Part shown: piece after piece, positions 63,093-64,000 of the stretch
Layout of the letters: each line of letters opens with the position of its first letter
Position numbering within the stretch: the stretch's first letter is position 1
Assembly (NCBI GenBank): GCA_910580075.1
Contig: CAJTVR010000010.1
Coordinates: 1-64,000, forward strand
DNA: 64,000 nucleotides
Direction of reading: 5' to 3'
From: an uncultured Eubacterium sp.
GTDB taxonomy: Bacteria; Bacillota; Clostridia; Lachnospirales; Lachnospiraceae
Translations under genes and position numbers: made by a program
Notes under the pieces: model-generated
Told to the model about the DNA's origin: nothing
Seen by the model: only the letters and a program-made list of their open reading frames with translations
Databases searched by the model: none

Positions 63093-63120
63093 GCTCCGGG
63101 TTTTCGGAGTGTTTTTTTGT
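63093..63120 (+). terminator. intrinsic terminator after the ABC ATPase
   Basis: ACGCTCC pairs with GGAGTGT, followed by seven T residues. Confidence 0.85.
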
Positions 63121-63251
63121 GCAAAAACGTAATGGTACAAAAATGTAACACGGATGTACCTTTTTTGTGACACTGGAGTGTTATGCTGGAGGCAGATAGA
63201 GAGTGCCTGGGAATTCTGAGCTGCTGTATGGGAGGGGGAGGGGATAGATTA

Positions 63252-63534
63252 CCCGGACGCCGGGCGGAGAAACTTTTTCCTTTTTCTGTTCCGCCTTCGA
63301 ACCGTAAGAAACTCTAAATTTTCTGCGTCCAGGCAGTGACAGCGGACGGACCGCACCTGATGCCCTGACGCTGTGGAGTGCTTACTGTATTGGCACTGGC
63401 AGGTGCCTTTTGGGCTTCCAGGCACTTTCATGCGGAAGGCAGAGAGCCCCAAATCCTGGGTGTCGGGCAGAAAATTAAGAGTTTCTAACAGTTCTGCGGA
63501 GTCACAGAAAAAGGAAAAAGTTTTTCCGCCCGGC
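63252..63534. repeat. foldback element, copy C of the dispersed repeat
   Basis: Terminal arms of 31 bases, 63259-63289 and 63504-63534, are inverted copies with one mismatch (begin GCCGGGCGGAGAAACTTTTT). Inner arms 63305-63326 and 63467-63488 pair at 20 of 22 positions. The whole could fold as one long hairpin or move like a MITE. The centre holds the TTGGCACTGGCAGGTGCC core shared with A and B. Confidence 0.85.
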
Positions 63535-63560
63535 TGGTACTGGAAGAAATTTACGTGTCT

Positions 63561-63968
63561 GCCAGAGAGGCGAATTCCAGCCATATTTTGAAGTGAGAGA
63601 GGTGTATACCAGCCATATACCAAAGCCAGGGAGGCAGCCATGTCCTGCAACCAGGGAGGCGCATACCAAGCCGTGTTTCAAAGTCAGGGAGCTTTTATCC
63701 GGTAAGTTCCGAATCGAGGGAGGCGCATACCAGCCGTGTTCCGCAACCGGGGAGGCGCATACCAGCCGTGTTTCAAAGTCAGGGAGTAGTTATCGAATGA
63801 GTTCCGAATCGAGGGAGGTGCATACCAGCTGTGTTCCGAATCGAGGGAGGCGCATACCAGCCGTGTTCTGCAGCCAGGGAGCATATACCGGCCATGTTTC
63901 AAAGTCAGAGAGCCGTTTTTCAATATGTTTCGAAGCCAGGGAGCCAGATGTGTATTCTGCCACAGCCA
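63561..63968 (+). repeat. degenerate tandem array of about 32 bp units
   Basis: About twelve units close to AGGGAGGCGCATACCAGCCG followed by TGTTYCRAARYC. Unit starts are marked by AGGGAG or close variants, at spacing about 25-33. The period is not a multiple of three, so long open frames across it are by-products. The last unit (AGGGAGCCAGATGTGTATTC) also occurs in copy B. Confidence 0.8.
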
Positions 63969-63969
63969 G

Positions 63970-64000
63970 CCGGAGAGAGCAGCGGTTCCTTGTGATGTGA
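63970..64000 (-). repeat. start of an inverted copy of repeat A's right part
   Basis: The final 31 bases are the exact reverse complement of 54249-54279 in copy A (TCACATCACAAGGAACCGCT and on). A further copy in opposite orientation probably continues beyond the window. Confidence 0.8.

Noticed and set aside
63561..63968. Tandem array considered as a CRISPR array
   Set aside because: Units are contiguous, degenerate throughout, without constant repeats separated by unique spacers, and no cas genes are present.
63593..64000. Long open frame across the tandem array
   Set aside because: The unit length is not a multiple of three, frames are open on both strands, and there is no ribosome site. 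It is a by-product of the repeats.

Overview
This is a 64 kb piece of a spore-forming Clostridia chromosome, most likely Lachnospiraceae. Support comes from the spoVAD and spoVAE sporulation genes, the ylxM-ffh-rpsP-KH-rimM-trmD block, lysine synthesis through LL-diaminopimelate aminotransferase (dapL), an ANTAR regulator behind glnA, PRD and GntR regulators, strong AGGAGG-type ribosome binding sites and sigma-A promoters. No tRNA, rRNA or CRISPR array was recognised.

Layout: (1) 0.35-13.4 kb, a Wzx/Wzy-type surface polysaccharide locus: XRE regulator, Wzz-like protein, three or four glycosyltransferases, EpsG-like polymerase, flippase, GT10 fucosyltransferase with its GDP-fucose genes (gmd, fcl), a TupA-like ATP-grasp protein, a methyltransferase and an O-acyltransferase. 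Three runs of exactly nine G lie inside the last 2.5 kb. The acyltransferase is out of frame with its only good start at G9, so it reads as phase-OFF. (2) 13.4-15.0 kb, a decayed zone with a nitroreductase fragment, a response-regulator fragment and an intact 32-residue membrane peptide with its own promoter. (3) 15-20 kb, SRP/ribosome-maturation genes ending in a 4'-phosphopantetheinyl transferase. (4) 20-46 kb, ordinary metabolism and regulation: alcohol dehydrogenase, DtxR-like repressor, spoVA genes, guaB, GlcNAc-type PTS, a eukaryote-type HisA, glnA-ANTAR, dapF, dapL, a GntR/GntP/dehydratase sugar-acid operon, a hybrid sensor kinase, typA, an OB-fold protein and cobO. (5) 46.3-54.0 kb, a PRD regulator divergent from an unusual operon: two sugar-phosphate-isomerase-like proteins (one frameshifted), a VOC protein, an aldo/keto reductase, a thiolase-like enzyme, a DUF35 partner and an acyl carrier protein. 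I do not recognise this combination as a known pathway.

(6) 54.0-64.0 kb is an accessory zone. A mosaic dispersed repeat occurs three times (A about 54.1-54.3, B about 60.35-60.67, C about 63.25-63.53 kb). Between A and B sits an AT-rich type IIS-like restriction-modification island: an extra methyltransferase, a small XRE protein, a fused double adenine methyltransferase and an AlwI-like endonuclease, followed by defence-gene debris. Between B and C sits a response regulator/kinase/ABC-ATPase operon without a permease. Copy C folds back on itself through 31-base arms, and a degenerate tandem array of about 32 bp units runs from it to near the window's end.

The most promising leads are the homopolymer-switched polysaccharide locus, the isomerase-thiolase-ACP operon, and the repeat-bounded cassettes carrying the restriction-modification system. 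Products were assigned by reading motifs and family resemblance; no database search was run.
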